In this document: positions 42,255-50,532 of the stretch, in pieces
Layout: each line of letters starts with the position of its first letter
Numbering within the stretch: position 1 is the stretch's first letter
NCBI GenBank assembly: GCA_050246995.1
Contig: JBFWVA010000007.1
Span: 186,001 to 250,000, forward strand
Direction of reading: 5' to 3'
DNA from: SHVO01 sp050246995
GTDB lineage: Bacteria > Pseudomonadota > Alphaproteobacteria > Rhodospirillales > Rhodospirillaceae
DNA length: 64,000 nucleotides
Translations under genes and position numbers: made by a program
The notes under the pieces: generated by a model
Told to the model about the DNA's origin: nothing
What the model saw: only the letters and a program-made list of their open reading frames with translations
The model's database searches: none

Positions 42255-45152
42255 CTACATCTCGAAGCGCACACCCAAGCGGAAGGTGCGGCCGTCGTCG
42301 CCGTTGATGTTCTGATAGAGACCCGCACCGACCGTGCCGTACTTGATCGGCAGGAGGTCGTTGAACACGTTGTCGACGACGAGGAAGGTCGTGAGCCCGT
42401 TGTCGAACTTGTAGTTCATGCTGAGGTCGAATTTACGGTCGCCATCGATGTGGTTCATGCTGAACGTCGGCGCAGCCGTGCTCGAAACCGGGCAACCCGT
42501 CGTACACACGATCGCCGTACGGCTGTAGGACGTCGCACCAATCCCGCGCATCGTGATCGTTCCGGAGAACGGCTCGAGGCTGTAGGTCAGCGAGAAGATA
42601 TAGCGGAAGTCTTCCGTGGTGAGCGGCGCTCCGCCCTGGACGCTACCGCCAACGCCGGCGCCCTCCTGCTTCACGCCGTTCTGGTCGGTGCTGTTTAGAC
42701 GCAGGACCTTCGTGGCCATACCACGCAGGTTCACGTTGCCGTCCCAGTTATCGTTCAACGTCGAGAGCGGGAAGTTGTAGCTGGCTTCGAAGTCGATGCC
42801 GCGCGCTTGCTGCGAGATCAGGTTACGAGGACGGTTGTTGACGCGGGTGATCAGACCGGTCGGCGAGCCGCCTTCTCGCACGAAGTAACTGCAGAGTACC
42901 GCTTCGCCGGCGAAGCAGCGGTCGATCAGTTCCTGGTTGCTCAAGGTCGCGAGGGCGCCCTTGATGTCGATGTTGTAGTAGTCGACCGACGCGCCGAAGC
43001 CCGGCAGGAAGGTCGGCTGCAACACGACGCCCACGCCCGTGGTATCGGCCTTTTCCGGCACCAGGGCGGGGTTGCCCTGCGTGACGGTAACGGTGGTGTA
43101 GGCTTCGTTGTTGCGGAAGCGGTCGGTGATGTTACCGGTTCCCGAGGCGCCGCCGGAGAACAAGTCGCCGATGTTCGGCGCGCGGATGTCACGCGAGCGC
43201 GTCGCACGGAAGGTGATGTCGTCCACCGGGCTGTAGGTTGCGCCGACTTTCCAGGTAGTCACGTAACCGGCCTGGCTGTAGTCGGTAGCGCGGATGGCGG
43301 CGTTGACGTCGAGCGAACGGGCCCAATCTTCGTCGCGGGCCAGCGGAACGACAGTTTCGAACGCGGCTTCCTTCACCGAGTAAGCGCCGGTGGTGCCTTT
43401 GTAGTTACCCGCGAAGAACACGCCAGCTTCGTCGAACGAGCTGGCGAAGCCCGTCGCCGATTCCTTGCGGTATTCGGCGCTCAAGGCCACCGAGACCGGA
43501 CCGGCCCAGGTGTCGAGCGGCTCGCCGGTGACCTGGCCCGCGACGGTATTCAGCGCCATGCGCGTGAACAGATAACCGTTGAAGTTCGAATACGGGTACG
43601 AGCCCGGCTTCGAGTTGTTCACGCCGATGCCCATCACGTTGATTGGGATACAGCCGTTGGTCGGGTTGGTGAGGGTGGACCGACAGACGATGCGGCCATT
43701 AGCGTCGTACACCGAGTCGACCGCTTCGAGGTAGCGGGCGATGTAGTAGTTGTTCGTCGAACGCGCCGAGATGTGGGTGGTCGAACGCGAAACCGAGAAT
43801 TCCCAGTTCCAGGTCGTGTCGGCCGCATCGAACGCACCGTTGATGCCCGCCATGTAGCGGCGGAAGTGACGCTCATTCTCGGCGCCCATGCCGATAAAGT
43901 CGCCGTTCCAGGTGCCGAGCGAGAAGCTGGTAAGGCCGAGCGCGGTCATCTGCGTACGGATCGACTGCGGGATGAACGCGTTGTCGTTGCGAATGGTGAT
44001 GTTGCCGAGACGGAAGTAATTGACGCCCTGCTCGTTGTCGGTGAACGCGTGGGCCCACTGGGCTTCAGCGAAGGCCGTCACGTTGTCGGCGAGGTCGTAG
44101 CTGACGCGCGTGAAGATGGCTTCGCGTTGCATCTCGAGGTTCAGCGGCAGCTGGCCCTGGAGACGCGAGGCCTGCCAATCGCCGCCCTGCATGTACGGCG
44201 CGCCGATGATGCTGCCGTAATTGAAGTTATACGGCGTACCGCCCGGACCGAAGGCCGTGCCCTTGAGCGGACCGGCGGTGATGAGGCCGCCCGGCGTCGC
44301 GGTAGCAAGGCCGACGTGATCGAGCGCGAGATACTGCGGGACGCTGGTGGACTGACCCAGCGTCGCGTTCGTGCCGTAAGCCGGGTTCGCAACCCAGTTC
44401 CAGGCGTTGTCGGCGATCTGTTTGCGATAGTAGGCGTGGTCGATCGGCGCGGCATACGAATGCTCGCCGCTCACCATGAAGTGACCGCGGCCGCTGGCGA
44501 ACGGCGTGCCGGCGGTGACGTCGACCTTGTAGGTTTCGGCGTCGCCGTAGGTGGACACACCACCCTGCAAGCTGCCTTTGACGCCCGTGAAGTCACGGTC
44601 GAGCACGAAGTTGACCACGCCGGCCAAAGCGTCCGAGCCGTACACGGCCGAGGCGCCGCCGGTCACGACGTCGACGCGTTCAATCAGCGAGTTCGGGATG
44701 ATGTTGAGGTCGACCGCGCCTCCGACGAGGGCGCCGCCGATGCCGCCGAGGTTCGAACCGACCACGCGCTTGCCGTCGAGCAGCACGAGGGTGCGGGAAC
44801 CGCCGAGGTTACGCAGGTTGGCGAGGTTGATGCCGGCGGTGCCGCCGCCGACGGTGTTGGACGAACGCTGACCGACGAGGTTGCCTTGCAGCGCCGGCAG
44901 ACGGTTCATGGCGTCGGCGACGTTGGGCAGGCCCATGTTCGCGAGTTCGCTGGCGCCGAGGACCGACACGGGTGTCGGGGCTTCATAGCCTTCGCGCACG
45001 ATGCGCGAACCGGTAACGACGATTTCGTCGAGCGAAGCAGGTTCATCAGCCGCGAAGGCGGCCGGGGCGGCGAGCGCAACGCCGGTCAGGGCGGTGGTAA
45101 CAGACAAAACGTGGACGTGCCGCATCAGCGTGCGGCTTTTGGACATAGCCAT
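42255..45152 (-). CDS. TonB-dependent receptor, array paralog B2 (intact)
   Basis: 965 aa from the ATG at 45152, with GGGGAG ten bases upstream; the frame extends further but the extra 27 residues do not resemble a signal. Signal peptide ends AAFA-AD. DEIVVTGSRIV is followed by EGYEAPTPVSVLG, plug GINLANLRNLGGSRTLVLL and VDVVTGGASAVYGSDALAG. The barrel has RATRSRDIRAPNIGDLFSGG, FGASVDYYNIDIKGAL and ends RLGVRFEM. It is the intact sister of pseudogene B1 and differs from the A group in signal peptide, SRDIRAPN motif and C-terminus. Ligand unknown. Confidence 0.93.
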   Translation of the reverse strand: MAMSKSRTLMRHVHVLSVTTALTGVALAAPAAFAADEPASLDEIVVTGSRIVREGYEAPTPVSVLGASELANMGLPNVADAMNRLPALQGNLVGQRSSNTVGGGTAGINLANLRNLGGSRTLVLLDGKRVVGSNLGGIGGALVGGAVDLNIIPNSLIERVDVVTGGASAVYGSDALAGVVNFVLDRDFTGVKGSLQGGVSTYGDAETYKVDVTAGTPFASGRGHFMVSGEHSYAAPIDHAYYRKQIADNAWNWVANPAYGTNATLGQSTSVPQYLALDHVGLATATPGGLITAGPLKGTAFGPGGTPYNFNYGSIIGAPYMQGGDWQASRLQGQLPLNLEMQREAIFTRVSYDLADNVTAFAEAQWAHAFTDNEQGVNYFRLGNITIRNDNAFIPQSIRTQMTALGLTSFSLGTWNGDFIGMGAENERHFRRYMAGINGAFDAADTTWNWEFSVSRSTTHISARSTNNYYIARYLEAVDSVYDANGRIVCRSTLTNPTNGCIPINVMGIGVNNSKPGSYPYSNFNGYLFTRMALNTVAGQVTGEPLDTWAGPVSVALSAEYRKESATGFASSFDEAGVFFAGNYKGTTGAYSVKEAAFETVVPLARDEDWARSLDVNAAIRATDYSQAGYVTTWKVGATYSPVDDITFRATRSRDIRAPNIGDLFSGGASGTGNITDRFRNNEAYTTVTVTQGNPALVPEKADTTGVGVVLQPTFLPGFGASVDYYNIDIKGALATLSNQELIDRCFAGEAVLCSYFVREGGSPTGLITRVNNRPRNLISQQARGIDFEASYNFPLSTLNDNWDGNVNLRGMATKVLRLNSTDQNGVKQEGAGVGGSVQGGAPLTTEDFRYIFSLTYSLEPFSGTITMRGIGATSYSRTAIVCTTGCPVSSTAAPTFSMNHIDGDRKFDLSMNYKFDNGLTTFLVVDNVFNDLLPIKYGTVGAGLYQNINGDDGRTFRLGVRFEM

Positions 45153-45402
45153 TATAGATTGTCTCCCCAAGAGAGTAGTGATCGGCCCGGCTTCCCCAGC
45201 CGGACCTCGGGGCGGAAAACTAGCCGACTTCACTTACAAAAACTTTAGAATTTTTCAAAAATGGGGCATGGCGCGGAGGAATGCGACATTTATCCCACAG
45301 GGCGCGCATGCGCGGATTGAGCAAACGCGGAACCCGCGTGATGATGTACCGTCGCTATACCGCAGCGTTGAACGCATTACGAAGAAGCGCGGCGCGCGCA
45401 TG

Positions 45403-45440
45403 AAAAAACGGCGAGAGCTGAAGGCTCCCGCCGTTTCTTT
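45403..45440. terminator. Terminator after the DUF1552 gene
   Basis: AAACGGCGAGAGC (45406-45418) pairs with GCTCCCGCCGTTT (45424-45436) with one internal mismatch. Six T follow on the minus strand. The remaining spacer 45153-45402 shows AT-rich leader sequence for TBDR B2 and no credible gene. Confidence 0.85.
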
Positions 45441-45456
45441 GCAAAGATTTCGGTCT

Positions 45457-46785
45457 TTAGGCCAAAATTTCGCTGATGGCGTTCGAGTTGTTGTTGCTCT
45501 TGGTGCCCCAGGTGGAGACATCGCAACCCATGAGCTTGAGGCCCGTGTAGCCGAGACGGCAGATCGAGGTACCGTTGCCCGCGACATGGATCCCCGTCTT
45601 CACCTTGCCGCCGGCGCGGCCGGCGGTCATCGCGGTGTAGCCGTCGAGCGAGTGAACGCGCGCATATCCGACATCGGTGTCGGCCTGGATGAACACGTTG
45701 TCCAGCAACGTTCCGTCGCCTTCCTTCACTTTGGTAAAGGCTTCGACGTAGTACGCCCACGCTTCCATCGACTTGCGGGTGAACCAAGACGCATTGACCT
45801 GATAGCCGAGCTTCTCATCGAGGCGCTCTTCGTGCGTGCAGGTGTGGTGCGGCTTTTCGTAGCCCGGCTTTGTGGTGTTGGCGCCGCTGTAGCTCATGTT
45901 GAACACGCGGGTCTGATCGCAAGCCACCGCCATGACCATGAGATCGGTCATCATCTTGTGGCGCGATGTGATCAGCGAGGACTCGTTGCCCGGCTGCGTT
46001 TCCTTGTCGAGCGCCTTCGGCGCCTTACAGGCGGCGATCGGCGTCGGCTTGGTGAGCTGCTGGTCGAACTGACGCTCGAGATGACGCAGGCCCGTCAGAT
46101 ACTGATCGAGGCGCGCCTTGTCTTCGGAGCCGATCTTGGTGTTGACCTTCTTCACGTCGTCCATGACGCCCGATAGCACGGACTTGCGGACCATGACCTT
46201 CGGGTTCGGCGTGAACGACGGCGCGTTCGGGTCCTGGAAATCTGGGCCGAAAACGCGCTGATAGAACGCGATCGGCGAGAACTCAGGCACCGTTTCGGTG
46301 GTCTGGTTTTCGTAGGAGTGCGTATCACGGACATCGCCCGTCGCCGTGGCGGTCAGGGTCTTGAAGCGCGTGGTGCGGCCGATCTGGTTCGATACGGTGA
46401 TGTCGAGCGTTTCACCCGGATTGTCGCCGTTCGCTTTCGGCGCGATGCCCGAGCGGCTAATGATCCAGCCCGAGGAGTGGCAGAGCAGCGGGCAATCGTC
46501 GCGGAACGCGGTGAAATTCGTCAGCAGGTTCATGTGCTGCTTGATTGGCGCGAAAGCGGCCGACTCTTCCTTCAGGTCAAAGTCGGCGCCGACTTTATCC
46601 GGTACGAAGATGTTCCGCTGCATGCCGAGATGCCAGTACCAAGTGCCGAAACGCACCGGCATCGGCGTGCCATCGGCCATCGCGTTGCCATTCCCGTTCA
46701 GGAACACATTGAGAAGCGGAAGGCCGACCGTGACGGCGCTGCCGCCCAGCATGCCCTTAAGTGCAAAACGTCTTGAGAAATCCAT
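45457..46785 (-). CDS. DUF1552-family Tat-exported protein
   Basis: 442 aa. Twin-arginine signal DFSRRFALKGMLGG followed by a hydrophobic stretch; GGAGAAG precedes the ATG. Family features include MPVRFGTWYWHLGM, FRDDCPLLCHSSG, LDITVSNQIG, LRHLERQFDQQL and HTCTHEERLDEKLGYQVNAS. DUF1552 proteins are usually encoded next to cytochrome-like DUF1592/DUF1588/DUF1595 proteins, as in planctomycetes and myxobacteria, and their function is unknown. No such partner is within reach here, so this copy is an orphan. The His/Cys-rich segments (KPHHTCTHEE) could bind a metal. Confidence 0.88.
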   Translation of the reverse strand: MDFSRRFALKGMLGGSAVTVGLPLLNVFLNGNGNAMADGTPMPVRFGTWYWHLGMQRNIFVPDKVGADFDLKEESAAFAPIKQHMNLLTNFTAFRDDCPLLCHSSGWIISRSGIAPKANGDNPGETLDITVSNQIGRTTRFKTLTATATGDVRDTHSYENQTTETVPEFSPIAFYQRVFGPDFQDPNAPSFTPNPKVMVRKSVLSGVMDDVKKVNTKIGSEDKARLDQYLTGLRHLERQFDQQLTKPTPIAACKAPKALDKETQPGNESSLITSRHKMMTDLMVMAVACDQTRVFNMSYSGANTTKPGYEKPHHTCTHEERLDEKLGYQVNASWFTRKSMEAWAYYVEAFTKVKEGDGTLLDNVFIQADTDVGYARVHSLDGYTAMTAGRAGGKVKTGIHVAGNGTSICRLGYTGLKLMGCDVSTWGTKSNNNSNAISEILA

Positions 46786-46998
46786 AGCGCTTCTCCTCTC
46801 TCCCGATGAGGTGACCTGAATGGCTAACTATACGTGAAATCGTAATAAATCCTATATCAAAGGATGGCGAGCCCGCTGAAAAACACTGGAATTCGGCTAA
46901 AGTAAATACGCGCGAACAGGGCACGCCCCAGGCCGGCAAAAAGCCATATCCTATCCAACTATCAGTGACTTAGGTGACGTCCCGGCGTCGGGTTCGCC

Positions 46999-47181
46999 TC
47001 AGGCGGCCTGGAACCGGAGCGATACGGGCGCGTTCAAATACGGGCGATCACGCAGGTAGCCTTGTGCCTGATCGCAGCCTTCCTCGCGCAATCCCGTCAG
47101 CTGTTCCTCCGTCTCGATACGTTCAGCCAGGACCGGCATCGCGAGGGTTTCGCCAAGCGAAAGAATCGCCCAGATGATGGT
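46999..47181 (-). pseudogene. C-terminal remnant of an EAL-domain (c-di-GMP phosphodiesterase) gene
   Basis: Minus-strand frame of about 60 codons ending at TGA 47001-46999. It reads TIIWAILSLGETLAMPVLAE, then RIETEEQLTGLREEG and CDQAQGYLRDRPYL. That is the last quarter of an EAL domain (compare the usual VVAEGVET and GCD-x-x-QGY). Upstream, in another frame at about 47222-47283, GEIEGALQRSLTTTR resembles the start of an EAL domain. The middle of the domain and the EAL motif itself are missing. It has no start codon or ribosome site and lies before the asparaginase gene. It is a decayed, internally deleted gene. Confidence 0.72.
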
Positions 47182-47312
47182 GCGTGGAAAAAAAGTCAGG
47201 GGCGTCCTGGCGGGTGCGCCCAGACCAACGCGTAGTAGTAAGGCTACGCTGCAGGGCGCCTTCTATTTCGCCACGCCGACTTCCTGTGACTTCAGCAAGG
47301 GGGATTCCATCC

Positions 47313-48545
47313 ATGACCACCGTCTCGCAATGTATGGCTTGGCGCCGTAGCGTCTTTTCCGGACTCATGGCGGCGGCGCTCGGCGCGTGCGCGGCCGGCC
47401 CGGTGGGCGCAGCCTCGGCGCCGCCAGCGCCGGCCGGACCCGCATGGGAGAACTTCCCGATCGCGGCGATAGGTCCCGCGTCCGAGGCCAACAAAAAGAA
47501 TGTGGTGGTGATCGACGCCGGGGGCACCCTGACGGCGCGCGCGCGCGACCGCATCAGCTACCAGCATTATCAAGGCAACGTCGAAGGGGGCGTGAAGAAG
47601 ATTTTGGAAGACCTGTACCCCGAGCTGGGCGCGGTCGCGAATATCAAAGTGATGACGGCGGGCGGCCTCGGCGGTTCGTCGGGGGTGACCAATGCGGCCT
47701 TATATAATGTGGCCCGCGCGGTCGACGCGCAGTTGGCGCGGCCCGACGTGGACGGCGTCGTTGTCACGACGGGGACGAACGTCATGGAGGAGGACGCTTA
47801 CTTCTTCGATCTGACCGTCCAGTCCGACAAGCCTGTTGTCGTCACCGGCGCGATGCATCAGTACGGCACCTTCACGTACGACGCTTACACCAACCTGTTC
47901 AGCTCGATCCGCCTCGCCGCCAGCGGCAAGACCACCTGCTTCGGCACAGTGGTGCTGCTGAACGATCAGTTCTTCGCCGCGCGCGATGTGACCAAGACGG
48001 ATGGGTTCAGGATGGACACGTTCGAAGTGCGCCATTACGGCGCACTGGGCGTCGTGAACGAAGACCATGTGCGCGTGATGCGGGGCACCCCGCGCGTCAT
48101 GCAGTGCGGAACGGAGGCGTGGAAGCGCCCTTTCGATCTCACCAAGACATCGCCAGACAAATTCGCGCGCGCCGATATCGCCTACGGCTATATCGAAGCC
48201 TCCGCCGCGACCATTACGGGGCTGGTCGCCACGGGCACCAAGGGTATCGTCACGGCGGGCCATGGGCCGGGCAACCTTTCCTATCTGCAACAGGACGCGC
48301 AGAAGGAAGCGGTGAAAAAAGGCGTGCTCTTCGTCGCCACCACGCGCACGGGCGGCGAAGGCGTGTATGACGCCGCGGCACCGGGCATCATCGGCGGCGG
48401 CGACTTGCTTCCCCAAAAAGCGCGCATCCTGCTGCAGCTGGGGCTGACCTTCAGCAGCGATGCGGAGCAGATCCGCACGTGGTTCAACACCATCGGGCAG
48501 GCGGAGTTCGATTTAAGCGGCGCGCATAAACAGCAAGGGAACTGA
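47313..48545 (+). CDS. Type II L-asparaginase-like lipoprotein
   Basis: 410 aa from the ATG at 47313 (AAGGGGG upstream). The signal ends in a lipobox, ALGAC. The asparaginase fold is clear: first catalytic Thr in IDAGGTLTA, second motif TTGTNVMEEDAYFFDLT, and the Lys in RDVTKTDGF. In classical type II enzymes the second motif is HGTD, giving the Thr-Lys-Asp triad; here Asp is Asn and the preceding His is Thr. Activity may be altered or the substrate different. The C-terminal domain contains GIVTAGHGPGNL. It would sit in the periplasm, anchored by lipid. Confidence 0.88.
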   Translation: MTTVSQCMAWRRSVFSGLMAAALGACAAGPVGAASAPPAPAGPAWENFPIAAIGPASEANKKNVVVIDAGGTLTARARDRISYQHYQGNVEGGVKKILEDLYPELGAVANIKVMTAGGLGGSSGVTNAALYNVARAVDAQLARPDVDGVVVTTGTNVMEEDAYFFDLTVQSDKPVVVTGAMHQYGTFTYDAYTNLFSSIRLAASGKTTCFGTVVLLNDQFFAARDVTKTDGFRMDTFEVRHYGALGVVNEDHVRVMRGTPRVMQCGTEAWKRPFDLTKTSPDKFARADIAYGYIEASAATITGLVATGTKGIVTAGHGPGNLSYLQQDAQKEAVKKGVLFVATTRTGGEGVYDAAAPGIIGGGDLLPQKARILLQLGLTFSSDAEQIRTWFNTIGQAEFDLSGAHKQQGN

Positions 48546-48572
48546 AGCGCGCCTGGTGTAAATTGGCGGGCG

Positions 48573-49019
48573 ATGCCCCTCGCCCGCCCCTTTGTCCGAC
48601 GCTTAGGAATTACCGCTCCGACGGCGGCGCCGCTGATCGTATTCGACGATGTCTGCGTGCTGTGCTCGCGCTTCGTGCAATGGGTCATCCGGCATGACCG
48701 CCATCACCGGTTCCGCTTCACGTCCGCGCAAGGTTCATGGGGGCAGACGCTCTACCGCGACCTCGGCCTTGATCCCGTTCACTTCGAGACCAACCTCGTG
48801 GTGGTGGGTGGCGTCGCCTATGGGAAATTCGCGGGATATATCGAGGTCGCGGCGCGCCTGGGCGGCCTGTGGCGCTGGGTGGCGGCCGGATTGCGGTTGG
48901 TCCCGGCGTCTTTGGGCGACAAGGCTTACGACCTTATCGCACGGAACCGCTACGCGTTGTTCGGCCGGCGCGAGACATGCTGGACGCCGTCGCCCGATAT
49001 CGCCGACCGCGTGATCTAG
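48573..49019 (+). CDS. DCC-type thiol-disulfide oxidoreductase family protein (DUF393)
   Basis: 148 aa. It has the N-terminal DDVCVLCSRFVQWV, matching the DG-x-C-x-x-C motif of the family with Asp-Asp-Val before the first Cys, and the C-terminal YALFGRRETCW, the usual YR-x-FGR-x-x-x-C. DUF393 proteins are small thioredoxin-like cytoplasmic proteins of unclear function. They often occur with HTTM membrane proteins, and an HTTM-like gene converges here, overlapping by 4 bases (CTAG shared by both stops). The gene starts 27 bp after the asparaginase, so it may be read with it. Confidence 0.88.
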   Translation: MPLARPFVRRLGITAPTAAPLIVFDDVCVLCSRFVQWVIRHDRHHRFRFTSAQGSWGQTLYRDLGLDPVHFETNLVVVGGVAYGKFAGYIEVAARLGGLWRWVAAGLRLVPASLGDKAYDLIARNRYALFGRRETCWTPSPDIADRVI

Positions 49020-49696
49020 AACAGGCGGCCCTGCAGCCAGAGAATCGCGGGATAGACCGAGAGCCACACCCAAAAGAATCGGTTGAGACCGAAGAGGCAG
49101 GCGTTGGCGAAATGAAACGCGGCTGCGAGCACGAGAGCGGCCACCAAGGTAGGCGTTGAGAGAAGCGCCAGCGGAAAAGCGATCTCGAACAAGATAACCG
49201 CCCAAGACGTCACAAAGAGAAGCCGCGGACGCGCTGCCCAACCACGCAGGCTTTCGCTGACAGGATAGGTGGAGAAGGCAAACACCTGGCGCAGCGCCTG
49301 GCCGCTTCGCCACTGCGAATTCCTGAGCTTCACCCAGCCGGCCATGAGATAAGAGAGCGCCAGCTGCACCCCGAGATATCCGAAGACCAGCGCACGCGCC
49401 TTCTCGGACGGCAAGACCTGCGCCAGCGCGAGACACCACAGCGCAAGCAGACCCATGCGGTCGCTGCCGCCGTTATAGGGGCCCTGGAACAGATGAAGCA
49501 TCGCGAGCGAAAGCAAGGCGAGACCAAGAAGCGGGAACGGCGCCCCTAAGCCCGCGATCACCAGCACACACAGGGCGATACGCACGCTGGACAGCAGCTT
49601 TTCAGCACGCGGGCCGTGCATGTGTTCGAGGCTCTGCTGGATAAAGGCGAGCGCCAGGAGTACTTCCGTGAGGCGAAGGGCGGCGTCGAAGGTCAT
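49016..49696 (-). CDS. HTTM-like integral membrane protein
   Basis: 226 aa from the ATG at 49696, which overlaps the stop of the gene upstream (ATGA). About six hydrophobic segments are visible, for example VRIALCVLVIAGLGAPFPLL, LVFGYLGVQLALSYLMAGWV and LFVTSWAVILFEIAFPL. The region QLALSYLMAGWVKLRNSQW and the end HFANACLFGLNRFFWVWLSV match the horizontally-transferred transmembrane (HTTM) family related to vitamin K gamma-carboxylase. No carboxylase soluble domain is present. It forms an operon with the 141-aa protein and converges on the DCC gene; such trios recur in bacteria. Confidence 0.8.
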   Translation of the reverse strand: MTFDAALRLTEVLLALAFIQQSLEHMHGPRAEKLLSSVRIALCVLVIAGLGAPFPLLGLALLSLAMLHLFQGPYNGGSDRMGLLALWCLALAQVLPSEKARALVFGYLGVQLALSYLMAGWVKLRNSQWRSGQALRQVFAFSTYPVSESLRGWAARPRLLFVTSWAVILFEIAFPLALLSTPTLVAALVLAAAFHFANACLFGLNRFFWVWLSVYPAILWLQGRLF

Positions 49697-50118
49697 GCGC
49701 CGCGCTTGCCTTCGATGCGGTGAGGCGCGGAAATGAAGGCAAGCTCCTTCACCGGCACACCATCCTGCTCGCTGAGAAGGAAAATGCGAAAGCGCAACCA
49801 TGCGCTTTGATCCGGAAGATCAGCGGCGATGCGGCGGAAAATCTCATCCTGGCTGTGCGCCGTCGGCTCGGAGAGTAAACGCTCGGCGCAGCTCACGACA
49901 AACAGGGTCTCGTTCCAACGCGCGTTCCAGAACAAGCGGGCGAGCATGCGCGGGAAGGAGACGCGCGGCGGGCGCGGACGGAACTCCCGCCACTCGCCGC
50001 CCGTTTCATCACGCGACGGCTGTACGGCATATTCGATGCGCGGCGAGGCGGCGATCTCGTCGAAGAAATTCCAAGACGGAAACAACGCCGGAAGCAGCAA
50101 TCTGAGAATAGCCATCAT
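49693..50118 (-). CDS. Conserved hypothetical protein of HTTM/DCC loci
   Basis: 141 aa. No signal peptide, though the N-terminus (MMAILRLLLPALFPSWNFFD) has a short hydrophobic stretch. Recognisable features are FPSWNFFDEIAASPRIEYAV and RMLARLFWNARWNETLFVVS. Proteins with the FPSW-x-FFD ... SPRIEY pattern accompany HTTM genes elsewhere, to my knowledge without a named function. The stop overlaps the HTTM start by 4 bases, so translation is coupled. A peripheral partner of the membrane protein is the simplest guess. Confidence 0.75.
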   Translation of the reverse strand: MMAILRLLLPALFPSWNFFDEIAASPRIEYAVQPSRDETGGEWREFRPRPPRVSFPRMLARLFWNARWNETLFVVSCAERLLSEPTAHSQDEIFRRIAADLPDQSAWLRFRIFLLSEQDGVPVKELAFISAPHRIEGKRGA

Positions 50119-50532
50119 GAACCGGACGCCTCAGGGAAAGGGCCGCGCGCGGGCACCGCGGGCCGCAGGCGTTTTTTTTATAACGATTCCATTTTTCGTC
50201 GCTTGTCGGCGGGTTCCTGCCGGTCTGAGGGTCGCCCATGAGCAAATTTCCGCCGTCATTGCTGGGTGCAGTGCAATACTCATCTCATCCATGCCAGCTT
50301 TTTGCGCACTGCGAAAGCGACGCGCCGTTGGCACAGCATTTGCTAAGGTTTGCTTGGGAGACCCTCAACCGTCGTTCAAATCGTGCATTGCCGACGCGAG
50401 AGGCGTACGCTTTCGGATTACGCCATCGGCGTACAAGGGAGCCTAATTTTCAGCGGCCCGCGCGCGCGATTGCGAGCATCTCAGAAATGCCCGCGTTCCC
50501 GCGCCCGGTTCATCATCATAAGGGGGGAAGCT
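50119..50532. other. Intergenic leader between the HTTM operon and TBDR C
   Basis: 414 bp with no credible gene on either strand. A GC-rich imperfect hairpin (GGGCCGCGCGCGG ... CCGCGGGCCGC, about 50139-50167) is followed by eight T at 50170-50178, which could be a plus-strand terminator. AGGGGGGAAG directly precedes the TBDR start. Promoters for both flanking genes must lie here. Confidence 0.5.

Noticed and set aside
45001..46176. 391-codon plus-strand frame opposite TBDR B2 start and the DUF1552 gene
   Set aside because: It is antisense to two well-supported genes and crosses a terminator; no protein features.
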